From an uncultured Kiritimatiellota bacterium (GTDB lineage: Bacteria; Verrucomicrobiota; Kiritimatiellia; RFP12; UBA1067): a stretch of DNA of 64,000 nt. Positions 28,163 to 35,947 of the stretch are shown piece after piece (within the stretch, counting starts at the first letter, position 1; every line of letters begins with the position of its first letter). The stretch spans positions 1 to 64,000 of the forward strand of contig CAKUGW010000001.1 in assembly GCA_934654805.1 (NCBI GenBank), written 5' to 3'. A program made the translations under genes and the position numbers. The notes below the pieces were generated by a model. That model made no database searches, was not told the DNA's origin, and saw only the letters and a program-made list of their open reading frames with translations.

Positions 28163-29350
28163 TCACGCGAACGTCGTCACCTTCGTGTCCGGCCCGAAGG
28201 GCGAGAGGGCGCGCAGGTTGGCGATGACGGGCGGCAGCTTGTCGAGCACGTAGTCGACCTCGTCCATCGTGTTGTAGCGCGAGAGCGAGAACCGCACGGA
28301 GCCGTGGATGGCCGTGAAGGGCACGCCCATCGCGCGGATGACGTGGCTGGGGTCGAGCGAGCCGGACGCGCACGCGGAGCCCGTCGAGATGCAGATGCCG
28401 AGGTCGGAGAGTCGGTAGGCGATCGCCTCGCCCTCGATGTACTCGAAGCTGACGTTGAGCGTGTTCGGCAGGCGCCGCGACGGGTCGCCGTTCACGCGCA
28501 CGTTCGGGCACGCCGCGAGCAGCCCGGCCTCCAGCCGGTCGCGCATCGCCGCGACGGCGACCGCCTCTTTCGCCATGCCGAGGCGCGCGAGTTCGCAGGC
28601 CTTCGCGAGGCCGATGATGTAGGGCACGTTCTCGGTGCCCGCGCGGCGCGCGCGCTCCTGGTGGCCTCCGAGCATGAAGGGCTTCACCTTCGTGCCGCGC
28701 CGGACGTAGAAGATCCCGACGCCCTTCGGCGCGTGGAACTTGTGCCCGCTCATCGAGAGCATGTCGATGGGCGTCCGCTTCACGTCGACGGGGATCTTGC
28801 CGGCGACCTGCACGGCGTCGGTGTGCAGGATCGCGCCGTGCTCCCTGCAGATCGCGGCGATCTCGTCCATCGGGAAGACGACGCCCGTCTCGTTGTTCGC
28901 GTACATGACCGAGACGAGGGCCTTGCCCTTCGCGGACGCGAGCTCGCGGCGGAGCTGGTCCAGGTCGAGGTTGCCGAGGGAATCGACGCCGAGCGCGACG
29001 ACCTCGTGGCCGAGGGCCTTCAGGCGGCGGCAGGGCTGGAGGACGGCGGGATGCTCGACGGCGGTCGTGATGACCTTCAGGCCCGTGCCGAAGTATTCGG
29101 CCGTGCCGCGGATCGCCGTGTTGTCGGACTCCGTCGCGCAGGAGGTGAAGACGATCTCGTCCGGCTCGGCGTTGATGAACCGCGCGACCTCCTCGCGTGC
29201 GCGATCGACGTATTTCGCGACCTGCCCGCCGAAGGCGTGCATCGAGCTCGGGTTGCCGTAGAGCTCGCAGAAGAAGGGCAGCATGACGTCGCGCACCTCG
29301 GGCGCGACCCGCGTCGTGGCGTTGTTGTCGAAATAGACTGTTTTCATCAT
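28163..29350 (-). CDS. Cysteine desulfurase (NifS/IscS family)
   Basis: PLP enzyme that takes sulfur from cysteine for Fe-S clusters, tRNA thiolation and other uses. About 395 residues. FDNNATTRVAPEV at the N terminus, VEHPAVLQP, HTDAVQVAGKIPVDV, the PLP lysine in SMSGHKFHAPKGVG, and the persulfide cysteine in ISTGSACASGSLDPSHV are all present; the long catalytic loop is group I (NifS/IscS-like). No iscU/nifU neighbour is present. Start is the ATG-ATG pair (29350/29347), 9 nt from a TATAAT on the minus strand with no Shine-Dalgarno, hence leaderless; an upstream GTG in frame overlaps the -10 region and is rejected. Confidence 0.93.
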   Translation of the reverse strand: MMKTVYFDNNATTRVAPEVRDVMLPFFCELYGNPSSMHAFGGQVAKYVDRAREEVARFINAEPDEIVFTSCATESDNTAIRGTAEYFGTGLKVITTAVEHPAVLQPCRRLKALGHEVVALGVDSLGNLDLDQLRRELASAKGKALVSVMYANNETGVVFPMDEIAAICREHGAILHTDAVQVAGKIPVDVKRTPIDMLSMSGHKFHAPKGVGIFYVRRGTKVKPFMLGGHQERARRAGTENVPYIIGLAKACELARLGMAKEAVAVAAMRDRLEAGLLAACPNVRVNGDPSRRLPNTLNVSFEYIEGEAIAYRLSDLGICISTGSACASGSLDPSHVIRAMGVPFTAIHGSVRFSLSRYNTMDEVDYVLDKLPPVIANLRALSPFGPDTKVTTFA

Positions 29351-29359
29351 GAGGCGGAT

Positions 29360-29365
29360 ATTATA
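29360..29365 (-). promoter_or_regulatory. -10 box of the cysteine desulfurase promoter
   Basis: Minus strand reads TTGTGGTATAAT, extended -10, ending 9 nt before the ATG. Confidence 0.75.
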
Positions 29366-29418
29366 CCACAATTCGTCCGCCCTGCGGCACGGCGGCGCCC
29401 TCGCGCGTTCGGAAAATA

Positions 29419-29453
29419 CCCCCTTGCCAAGGGGGAACGAATAATGGTATACT
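29419..29453 (+). promoter_or_regulatory. rpsL-rpsG promoter with palindrome
   Basis: CCCCCTTGCCAAGGGGG (29419-29435) contains the -35 TTGCCA (29424-29429); 18-bp spacer; extended -10 TGGTATACT (TATACT 29448-29453). Same architecture as rpoB and the tRNA cluster. Confidence 0.65.
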
Positions 29454-29490
29454 ATGCGAACTTGTTTGGAAAAGTAAGGAAAACAACTAA

Positions 29491-29877
29491 ATGCCGACCA
29501 TCAATCAGCTGATCCGCAAGGGGCGCAGCCCCCTCGCCAAGCATTCGAAGTCGCCCGCGCTGAAGAGCTGCCCCCAGCGCCGCGGCGTGTGCCTCGTCGT
29601 CAAGACGATGACCCCCAAGAAGCCGAACTCGGCTCTCCGCAAGGTCGCCCGTGTGCGCCTGACGTCGGGCTACGAGGTGACGGCCTACATCCCGGGCGAA
29701 GGCCACAATCTCCAGGAGCACAGCGTCGTGCTCGTGCGCGGCGGCCGTGTGAAGGACCTTCCGGGCGTCCGTTACCACATCGTGCGCGGCAAGCTTGACT
29801 CCCTCGGCGTCGCGGGCCGCAACCGCAGCCGCTCGAAGTACGGCATGAAGCGTCAGAAGAAGGAAGAGGGGAAGTAA
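29491..29877 (+). CDS. rpsL: 30S ribosomal protein S12
   Basis: 128 residues. The decoding-site loops [11 protein letters not shown] and [13 protein letters not shown] are wild-type for streptomycin sensitivity. The C terminus carries a lysine/glutamate tail (RQKKEEGK) beyond the usual end, encoded by AGAAGGAAGAGGGGAAG, which resembles the GGAAGA repeat family. AAGGA ribosome binding site upstream. It is followed 3 nt later by rpsG; fusA and tufA do not follow. Confidence 0.97.
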   Translation: MPTINQLIRKGRSPLAKHSKSPALKSCPQRRGVCLVVKTMTPKKPNSALRKVARVRLTSGYEVTAYIPGEGHNLQEHSVVLVRGGRVKDLPGVRYHIVRGKLDSLGVAGRNRSRSKYGMKRQKKEEGK

Positions 29878-29880
29878 GCC

Positions 29881-30390
29881 ATGAGCCGCAGAGGTAAAGT
29901 CATCGTCAAGCGCGTCGTTCTCGACCCGAAGTACAATTCGGATCTCGTCGCGCACATGATTCGCGTCATCATGAAGGACGGCAAGAAGACCGTCGCCGAG
30001 AAGATCGTCTACGGCGCGATCGACAAGATCGCCGAGAAGATGAAGGAAGAGCCGGCCAAGTTCGTGAAGGACGAGAAGCCGGTCGAGTCCCCGCTCGAGG
30101 TCGTCCAGATTGCGATCGACAACATGAAGCCGCAGGTCGAGGTCAAGACCCGCCGCGTCGGCGGCACGACCTACCCGGTTCCGACCCCAATCAAGGAGAA
30201 TCGCCAGCTCTCGCTCGCCCTGCGCTGGACGACGCAGTATGCGTCGGCCCGCCACGGCATGGGCATGCCGGCCGCCGTCGCCGCCGAGATCCTCGATGCG
30301 TTCGCCGGTCAGGGCAACGTCATCAAGAAGCGCGACGACGTCCACAAGATGGCCGCCGCCAACAAGGCGTTCGCGCATTACGCCTGGTAA
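29881..30390 (+). CDS. rpsG: 30S ribosomal protein S7
   Basis: 169 residues, slightly longer than the 156-179 range midpoint. Begins MSRRGKVIVKRVVLDPKYNS; the 16S-binding segments (VEVKTRRVGGTTYPVPTPI, RWTTQYASARHGMGM) and the C-terminal KKRDDVHKMAAANKAFAHYAW are intact. An insertion (EKMKEEPAKFVKDEKPVES) lies near residue 55. Second and last gene of a two-gene operon ended by a terminator. Confidence 0.96.
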   Translation: MSRRGKVIVKRVVLDPKYNSDLVAHMIRVIMKDGKKTVAEKIVYGAIDKIAEKMKEEPAKFVKDEKPVESPLEVVQIAIDNMKPQVEVKTRRVGGTTYPVPTPIKENRQLSLALRWTTQYASARHGMGMPAAVAAEILDAFAGQGNVIKKRDDVHKMAAANKAFAHYAW

Positions 30391-30423
30391 ATCCGAAAGA
30401 TTCCGCTTTTCCAGACAATCCAG

Positions 30424-30460
30424 AAGCCCCGCGGCCGTCATGGCTGAGGGGCTTTTGTTT
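30424..30460 (+). terminator. rpsLG terminator
   Basis: AAGCCCC (30424-30430) pairs with GGGGCTT (30448-30454), with an inner GGCC/GGCT pairing, followed by TTTGTTT. Confidence 0.8.
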
Positions 30461-30471
30461 GCCTCTGCGCC

Positions 30472-30501
30472 TTGACTTTGCGCATGTCAACATGATATAC
30501 T
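30472..30501 (+). promoter_or_regulatory. tRNA-Arg(UCU) promoter
   Basis: TTGACT (30472-30477), 18-bp spacer, extended -10 TGATATACT (TATACT 30496-30501), 17 nt before the tRNA. Confidence 0.8.
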
Positions 30502-30518
30502 TCGATGACGAATTAACA

Positions 30519-30595
30519 GGTCCTGTAGCTCATCTGGACAGAGCAGCTGCCTTCTAAGCAGCGGGTAGTGGGTTCGAGTCCCGCCAGGACCGCCA
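30519..30595 (+). tRNA. tRNA-Arg(UCU)
   Basis: 77-nt cloverleaf: acceptor GGTCCTG/CAGGACC, anticodon stem GCTGC/GCAGC, loop CTTCTAA with anticodon TCT, T-arm GTGGGTTCGAGTCCCGC, discriminator G, encoded CCA. A GACGCC/GGCGTC inverted repeat follows directly and might aid 3-prime processing or termination. Confidence 0.95.
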
Positions 30596-30648
30596 GACGC
30601 CAAATCGACAGGCGTCGTGTGAGCGTGAGCGGGCCGTCCGATTTTTGG

Positions 30649-30654
30649 TATAAT
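30649..30654 (+). promoter_or_regulatory. -10 box of the TonB-receptor promoter
   Basis: TTTTTGGTATAAT, extended -10, ending 8 nt before the ATG at 30663; no Shine-Dalgarno sequence can fit. Confidence 0.75.
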
Positions 30655-30662
30655 TCGCGCCC

Positions 30663-32465
30663 ATGAAAATGGATGGATGCTTGTTGGCGATTCTCTTGAT
30701 CCCTGTTGCCGGAGCCAAGACGAACGACGTCGCGGCGCTGGCGCCGGTCGTCGTCTGGGGCGAACGCGAACGCGCGGCGGCCGTGCAGGACGCGCCGTGG
30801 CGCACGGCGTCGTCCGCGCTCGCCGTGCGCGGGCAGGGCGAGGCCGGGACGCTCACGGACCTGAGCGTCAACGGCTCCGCGTTCTCCGAGGCAGGGCTCG
30901 TCTTCAACGGCGCGACGGTGCGCAACGCGCAGACGGAACACTTCAACGCCGACCTGCCGGCGCCGGGCGACTGGCTGGGGCGTCCGCAGGCGCTGACGGG
31001 GCTCGGCCTCTTCCGCACGGGCGCGGGGCATCCGGCGGGCTCGCTCGCCGTCGCGCTCGACGCGCCGGCCGAACGCGGCGGGCGGGCGACGCTCGGCGTC
31101 GGGCTGGACGGCCTCGTCTTCGGGCGCGTCAACGACCTGGAGACGTTCGGGCTCGGCGACGCGGGCCGCGCCTGGGTCGGCGCGTTCGCCGAGGCGGCGC
31201 ATGCGGACAGGACGGACGGCTACGTGTCGAATCCGATGGATCGCGCGGCGGCGGGCGGGCGCTTCGGGTTCGGGACGGCGGACTGGTCGTTCGACGCGCT
31301 CGTCTCGTGGGCGTGGCGCGACTTCGGCTGCACGGGCGCGTATGGCGCGAACGAGAAGTACCCGGCATGGGAGGAAGACCAGACGGGCCTCGTCTCCGCC
31401 GACTGGCGCTACGACGCGGGCGACGACCAGGCGAGCGAGGTCTCGGTGCTCTGGACGCGCGGACGCGACGCCTACTGGCTCTACCGCGACAACCCCGACT
31501 TCTACGAGAACACGCACCTCGCCGATTCCGTGACGCTGCACGGCACGACGCGGCGGCATTTCGCGGAATGGGCGTTCATCGACCTGCGCGGCGACGCGGA
31601 CGCCGAGGTCTATTCGACGACGCACCACAGGACGAACCCGAAGACGAAGACGGAGAGTTTTCGCCGTTTCCACGGCTCCCTCGCCGCGCTCCCCGGCGTG
31701 CGCTTCGGCGACTGGGAGATTGCGGTCGGCGCGGCGGGCGAGTTCTTCAGCGACTACGACGCGACGTGCGCGCCGGCGGGCGGCATCTCATACGCGGCGA
31801 GCGAATCGTCGACGGTCGCCCTCAGCTACCGCGAGGGCTGCCGGATGCCGAGCTTCACGGAACTCACGTACGACAGCCCGGACAGCAAGGGCACGATCGA
31901 CCTGCCGCTCCAGCGGACGCGCTCGGTGAACCTCGACTGGACGTGGGACGAGGTCGGCCGGGTCGGGGCGTTCTTCATGCGCAGCGAAGACCTCGTCGAC
32001 TGGCTGAAGGCGAGTCCGTCTTCACCGCAGTGGAAGGCGACGGCCCTGGAGCCGGTGACGGCGTTCGGCCTCTCCGGCGACGCCGAATGGCGGGCGACGC
32101 AGGCGCTGACGTTCATCCCGCGCGGCGCGCTCGTCCTGAAGGACACGGCGACCGACTACTGGGCCTCGCGCTATGCGATGGACTTTCCGATCGCGTCGTT
32201 TTCGCTGGAGGCGTCGTACCGGATTCTCGACAACTGGCGCGTCGCGTATCGGCAGGGCGTCGAGGTGTGGAAGTCGAATCCCGTGCGGCGCGGCTCGCGC
32301 GTCCGCAACGTCTCGCGCGCCGAGACGACGTTTGCGCTGCCGTTCTGCCGCGACCTGGAGATCTCGCTGGGGCTCTCCGACCTCTTCGACCAGGCGTTCG
32401 AGGTCTATCCCGGACAGCGCGCCCTCGGCTTCACGGGCTACTGCGCCGTCACCTACCGCTGGTAG
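30663..32465 (+). CDS. TonB-dependent outer-membrane receptor, BtuB-like
   Basis: 600 residues with signal peptide MKMDGCLLAILLIPVAGAK, a plug domain (about 45-150: LTDLSVNGSAFSEAGLVFNG, ATVRNAQTEHFNADLP) and a beta-barrel rich in alternating hydrophobic strands, ending in the aromatic outer-membrane signature (VTYRW). The plug pattern and short length fit BtuB-type cobalamin receptors better than large SusC-type porins, but the ligand is an inference. No TonB-box or B12 riboswitch is seen; the start codon is too close to the promoter for a riboswitch. Leaderless and monocistronic. Confidence 0.82.
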   Translation: MKMDGCLLAILLIPVAGAKTNDVAALAPVVVWGERERAAAVQDAPWRTASSALAVRGQGEAGTLTDLSVNGSAFSEAGLVFNGATVRNAQTEHFNADLPAPGDWLGRPQALTGLGLFRTGAGHPAGSLAVALDAPAERGGRATLGVGLDGLVFGRVNDLETFGLGDAGRAWVGAFAEAAHADRTDGYVSNPMDRAAAGGRFGFGTADWSFDALVSWAWRDFGCTGAYGANEKYPAWEEDQTGLVSADWRYDAGDDQASEVSVLWTRGRDAYWLYRDNPDFYENTHLADSVTLHGTTRRHFAEWAFIDLRGDADAEVYSTTHHRTNPKTKTESFRRFHGSLAALPGVRFGDWEIAVGAAGEFFSDYDATCAPAGGISYAASESSTVALSYREGCRMPSFTELTYDSPDSKGTIDLPLQRTRSVNLDWTWDEVGRVGAFFMRSEDLVDWLKASPSSPQWKATALEPVTAFGLSGDAEWRATQALTFIPRGALVLKDTATDYWASRYAMDFPIASFSLEASYRILDNWRVAYRQGVEVWKSNPVRRGSRVRNVSRAETTFALPFCRDLEISLGLSDLFDQAFEVYPGQRALGFTGYCAVTYRW

Positions 32466-32493
32466 GCGCATGCCCCATGTGGACGAAATTTGG

Positions 32494-32499
32494 TATAAT
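32494..32499 (+). promoter_or_regulatory. -10 box of the pfp-ACP-KAS operon
   Basis: ATTTGGTATAAT, extended -10; 76-nt leader with GGGAGAA ribosome binding site before ATG 32576. Confidence 0.7.
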
Positions 32500-32575
32500 T
32501 ACCCAAACCGTCGGCCCGCGCCGCTGATCTTGCGCGGGCGGGCGCGTCGAAATCAGGGAAAACGGGAGAAAGCAG

Positions 32576-33784
32576 ATGAAGAAGATGAACATGGTCATTG
32601 CCCAGTCGGGCGGGCCCTCGATGGTGATCAACGGCTCGCTCGTCGGCGCGCTCGTGTTCGCGAAGGCGGACGGCAAGGACAAGATCGGCAAGATCTACGG
32701 CGCGCGCCACGGCATCCTGGGCATCCTGTCGCGCGACTACCTCGACCTCCGCAAGGTGCCGTTCCCGAAGCTGCGCGGCCTCCTTGCGACGCCGTCCTCG
32801 GCGCTCGGCAGCTGTCGCCTGAAGCCGACGGCGGACGACTGCCGCAAGATCTTCGAGGAGTTCAAGCGGCTCAACGTCGGCTACTTCTTCTACATCGGCG
32901 GTAATGACTCGGCGGACGCCGCGCGCATCGTCGGCGAGGAGGCCGAGAAGGAGGGCTATCCGCTCGTCGTCTACCACATCCCGAAGACGATCGACAACGA
33001 TCTGCGCAGCTGCGACCACACGCCCGGCTTCGGCTCCGCCGCGCGCTTCGTCGCGACGGCCGTCCGAGGCGACGACCTCGACAACCGCGCGCTCGGCGGC
33101 GTCAAGATCGACGTCATCATGGGGCGCGACGCGGGCTTCCTCACGGCGGCGTCGGCCCTTGCGCGCGAGCGTCCGGACGACGGCCCGCACCTCATCTACC
33201 TGCCGGAGGTCCCGTTCACGCTGGAGAAGTTCGCGAAGGACGTCCAGGCCGTCCTGAAAAGGCTCGGCCGCTGCGTCGTCGCCGTCTCGGAGGGCATTCG
33301 CGGCAAGGACGGCGTGCCGATCGGCGCGACGCTCGGCTCGGGCGAGAAGGACTCGCACGGCAACGTCCAGATGTCCGGCACGGGCGCGCTCGGCGACTAC
33401 CTGGCGCGCGAGCTCAAGGCGCGCGCGGGCGTGAAGCGCGTCCGCGCCGACACGTTCGGCTACCTGCAGCGCTCGTTCCCCGGCGTGCAGAGCAAGACCG
33501 ACCTCGACGAGGCGATGCGCGCGGGCGCGGCGGCGGTCATCGCGGCCCTGCGCGCGGCGGACGGCGAGGACGGCTACCCGAACAAGGGCACGATCGGCCT
33601 CGTGCGCGGCAAGGAGAAGAAGTACACGGCCTATTACGAGGTGTTGCCGGCGGCGGCCGCCGCGAAGTACACGCGGTCGGTGCCGGCGGCGTTCATCGCG
33701 AAGAACGGGCCTGACGTGACGCCCGCGTTCCTCGCGTACGCGAAGCCCCTCGTCGGCGACCTGCCGCACTGCGAAGTCCTCTGA
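32576..33784 (+). CDS. pfp: 6-phosphofructokinase, PPi-dependent type
   Basis: Phosphorylates fructose 6-phosphate in glycolysis. 402 residues. Substrate motifs are AQSGGPSMVINGSLVG (about 9-24), GGNDSADAA (about 106-114), and PKTIDND (about 138-144). The lysine of PKTIDND, replacing glycine in ATP-dependent enzymes, is the accepted mark of PPi use, and the residue after GGN is Asp rather than Gly, also blocking ATP. ATP use is therefore unlikely but not excluded. First gene of an overlapping operon with an acyl carrier protein and a ketoacyl synthase, an odd pairing. Confidence 0.9.
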   Translation: MKKMNMVIAQSGGPSMVINGSLVGALVFAKADGKDKIGKIYGARHGILGILSRDYLDLRKVPFPKLRGLLATPSSALGSCRLKPTADDCRKIFEEFKRLNVGYFFYIGGNDSADAARIVGEEAEKEGYPLVVYHIPKTIDNDLRSCDHTPGFGSAARFVATAVRGDDLDNRALGGVKIDVIMGRDAGFLTAASALARERPDDGPHLIYLPEVPFTLEKFAKDVQAVLKRLGRCVVAVSEGIRGKDGVPIGATLGSGEKDSHGNVQMSGTGALGDYLARELKARAGVKRVRADTFGYLQRSFPGVQSKTDLDEAMRAGAAAVIAALRAADGEDGYPNKGTIGLVRGKEKKYTAYYEVLPAAAAAKYTRSVPAAFIAKNGPDVTPAFLAYAKPLVGDLPHCEVL

Positions 33785-33996
33785 TGGCGACCGAGGCCGA
33801 GTTCCTGGATCGCCTTTCGGACGTCCTGGAGACGCCCGTGACGCGCGAGACGCGCTTCCGCGAGGTCGCGAACTGGTCGTCGCTCATGGGCTTCGGCATC
33901 CTCGTCACGCTGGAGAACGACTTCGGCCGGCGGATGCCGGTGGACGAGTTCCTCACCTGCCACACGGTGGACGACCTGTGGAAATCCGTTCAGTAG
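33784..33996 (+). CDS. Acyl carrier protein-like protein
   Basis: 70 residues, short for an ACP but with the helix pattern. The phosphopantetheine attachment site is NWSSLMGFGIL: Ser33 aligns with the serine of the usual DSL motif, whose Asp is replaced by Ser. C-terminal FGRRMPVDEFLTCHTVDDLW fits helices III-IV. The ATG shares its A with the TGA stop of the kinase gene, and the 3-prime end overlaps the KAS III gene by 19 nt, so it is presumably the dedicated carrier for that synthase. Confidence 0.8.
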   Translation: MATEAEFLDRLSDVLETPVTRETRFREVANWSSLMGFGILVTLENDFGRRMPVDEFLTCHTVDDLWKSVQ

Positions 33997-35036
33997 GCGG
34001 CGTGCGCCTTGCCGGCATCGCCGCGTGCGTGCCGTCGGGGCGCGTCCCGAACGACCCGAAGGTCGCGGCGGCGACGGGGATTCCTGCGCGCTGCGTCGCG
34101 GCGGACGACGTGTCGGGGCTTGACCTCTGCCTCGCGGCGGCGCGGCGCGTCTTGGCGGACACGGGGGCGCGTCCCGAAGAATTCGGCGCGATTCTCGCCG
34201 TGTCCTTCACCCAGCTTCAGCGGATGCCCTGCCTCGCCGCACAGGCGCAGGCGCGGCTCGGCTTCCCGAAGGACATTCTCGCCTTCGATGTCCTGCAGGC
34301 GTGCGCAGGCTGGGGCTATGGGCTCTACCTCGCCGCGCTGCTCGTGCGCGAGACGGGCAAGAAGGTTCTTCTGCTGGCCGGTGACAAGCAAAGCGCGTTC
34401 TTGGACGCGACCGACCCCGCGACGGCGCCGCTCCTCTCCGACGGCGGCACGGCGACGGTGGTTGGAGGGGGAAGGAAAAAGGAAGAAGGAAGAAGGAAGA
34501 AGGAGGAGGGAAGTGGGGAAGAGGATGGATTGGAATGGCGGTTCGCGTTCCTGACGGACGGCGCGAAAGGAGGCGCGCTGAAGCTGGAGAAGGACGGCAC
34601 GATCGAGATGGACGGCTTCGGCGTCTTCCGCTTCGTCGCGACGGACGTCGTGGCGTTCCTCAAGGACTTTCTGTCATCCCTTCCCCCGTCCCGTCCCTCC
34701 ACCCCTCTTCCTTCTTCCCTCTTCCCTCTTCCCTCTTCCCTCTTCCCTCTTCCTTCTTCCTTCTTCTTCGTGCCCCACCAGCCGAACGTCTACCTCGTGC
34801 GGCAGCTTGCGAAGGCGGTGGGGCTGGCGGATCGCGTGCTGATTTCGGCGGATCTCTTCGGCAACCTGTCGAGCGCGTCCGTGCCAACGACGCTTGCCGC
34901 ACACGCGGAGACGCTGAAGGCGGCGTCCGGGCCGCTGCGCGTCCTGGTCGCCGGCTTCGGCGGGGGGCTTGCGATCTCCGCCGGCCTCATCGACCTGCCG
35001 CGCGACTGCCGGCTGTCCCTTGTCGAATGCCCGTGA
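33978..35036 (+). CDS. 3-oxoacyl-ACP synthase III (KAS III-like)
   Basis: 352 residues. Catalytic triad is visible: Cys109 in QACAGWGYG, His267 in VPHQPN and Asn296 in FGNLSSASVP, all in KAS III context, so condensing activity is plausible. Two low-complexity insertions interrupt the fold: a KKEEGRRKKEEG block (about 163-182) and a LPSSLFPLPSSLFPLP block (about 233-263), both encoded by the GGAAGA/CTTCCT repeat on opposite strands. Start is GTG (33978) within the ACP gene. Paired with an ACP but without ketoreductase or dehydratase, so a specialised condensation rather than primary fatty-acid synthesis is likely. Confidence 0.82.
   Translation: MEIRSVGGVRLAGIAACVPSGRVPNDPKVAAATGIPARCVAADDVSGLDLCLAAARRVLADTGARPEEFGAILAVSFTQLQRMPCLAAQAQARLGFPKDILAFDVLQACAGWGYGLYLAALLVRETGKKVLLLAGDKQSAFLDATDPATAPLLSDGGTATVVGGGRKKEEGRRKKEEGSGEEDGLEWRFAFLTDGAKGGALKLEKDGTIEMDGFGVFRFVATDVVAFLKDFLSSLPPSRPSTPLPSSLFPLPSSLFPLPSSFFFVPHQPNVYLVRQLAKAVGLADRVLISADLFGNLSSASVPTTLAAHAETLKAASGPLRVLVAGFGGGLAISAGLIDLPRDCRLSLVECP
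34465..34522 (+). repeat. GGAAGA-type repeat in the KAS III gene (first block)
   Basis: GGAAGAAGGAAGAAGGAAG-like units read in frame as Lys/Glu/Gly/Arg-rich residues between two conserved strands of the synthase. Confidence 0.85.
34678..34769 (+). repeat. CTTCCT-type repeat in the KAS III gene (second block)
   Basis: About 90 bp of CTTCCCTCTTCC units, the reverse-strand form of the first block, read as Leu-Pro-Ser-Ser-Leu-Phe repeats directly before the catalytic PHQPN. The two blocks form a loose inverted pair 200 bp apart inside one gene. Confidence 0.88.
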
Positions 35037-35100
35037 CACCGTCGACAGCGGCCGTACGGCATTCGTGAGGGGTCTCAGAGCGGCGGCGGATGAATTGTGG

Positions 35101-35106
35101 TATAAT
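35101..35106 (+). promoter_or_regulatory. -10 box of the aldolase operon
   Basis: ATTGTGGTATAAT, extended -10, 22 nt before ATG 35129; AAGGA ribosome binding site between. Confidence 0.72.
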
Positions 35107-35128
35107 TCGCGCTCAAGGACATTCTGAC

Positions 35129-35947
35129 ATGGACAAGAAGCTCTACATCAACCCGCCGCTCGTGAACCGGGCGTACGACTGGAAGAAGGGCCCGCAGCCC
35201 AAGACGCGCGCGGCCCTCGACAAGTTCTTCAACTCGCCGGCGATCAACCGGGTGAAGGACCAGATCTGCGAGATGGGCCGCCGCATCTACGCGCGCGGCT
35301 ACACCGACGGCAACGGCGGCAACCTCTCCGTGCGCGTCGGCGAAGACCTCGTGCTCTGCTCGCCGACCCTCTGCTGCAAGGGCTTCATGACGCGCGAGGA
35401 CATCTGCCTCGTCGACATGAGCGCCGGCCAGCTCTGCGGCTACCGTCCGCGCACGTCGGAGGTGAAGGTGCACATCGCGATGATGAAAACGGCCGGCTGG
35501 AACGCCTGCGTCCACTGCCACCCGCCGCACTGCAACGCCTTCCTCTTCGCGGGGCAGGTGCCGCCGAACGGCATCAACCCCGAAGCGGACATCTTCTTCA
35601 ACCAGATCCCGCTCGCGCCGTACGGCACGCCGGGGACGGACGAGGTCGCGGCGAACGTCGCGAAGATGTCGCAGAAGTCGAACGTCGTCTTCATGGAGAA
35701 CCACGGCATCGTCTGCGGTGCGCGCGACATCGAGGAGGCCGAGTGGTTCGCCGAGAACGCCGACGCCTACTGCCAGGTGCTGCTCTTGGCGGCGGGGCAT
35801 GGCGCGAAGCTCCAGCAGGTCGGGCCCAAGTCCGTGAAGGACTTCCTCGCGATCCGCCAGGCGATGGGGCTGCCGGTCGACCCGAAGCAGGCGCTCTACA
35901 ACACGCACCGCTTCAACGGCTACAAGATGGGCGTCGCGTCGAAGTGA
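35129..35947 (+). CDS. Class II aldolase/adducin family protein
   Basis: 272 residues; zinc-dependent aldolase fold shared by L-fuculose-phosphate aldolase, L-ribulose-5-phosphate epimerase and related enzymes. Sugar-phosphate loop GNGGNLSVRV (about 62-71), catalytic/zinc region RPRTSEVKVHIAMM, zinc histidines in HCHPPHCNAF (about 129-138), ENHGIVCGA near residue 190. Some conserved anchor residues match the fuculose-phosphate aldolase type, but the substrate is not decided. Ends with a GTGA overlap into a P-loop NTPase gene. Confidence 0.82.
   Translation: MDKKLYINPPLVNRAYDWKKGPQPKTRAALDKFFNSPAINRVKDQICEMGRRIYARGYTDGNGGNLSVRVGEDLVLCSPTLCCKGFMTREDICLVDMSAGQLCGYRPRTSEVKVHIAMMKTAGWNACVHCHPPHCNAFLFAGQVPPNGINPEADIFFNQIPLAPYGTPGTDEVAANVAKMSQKSNVVFMENHGIVCGARDIEEAEWFAENADAYCQVLLLAAGHGAKLQQVGPKSVKDFLAIRQAMGLPVDPKQALYNTHRFNGYKMGVASK

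Noticed and set aside
30596..30616. Terminator after tRNA-Arg(UCU)
   Set aside because: GACGCC/GGCGTC forms a hairpin but no T-run follows it, so I did not call a terminator.
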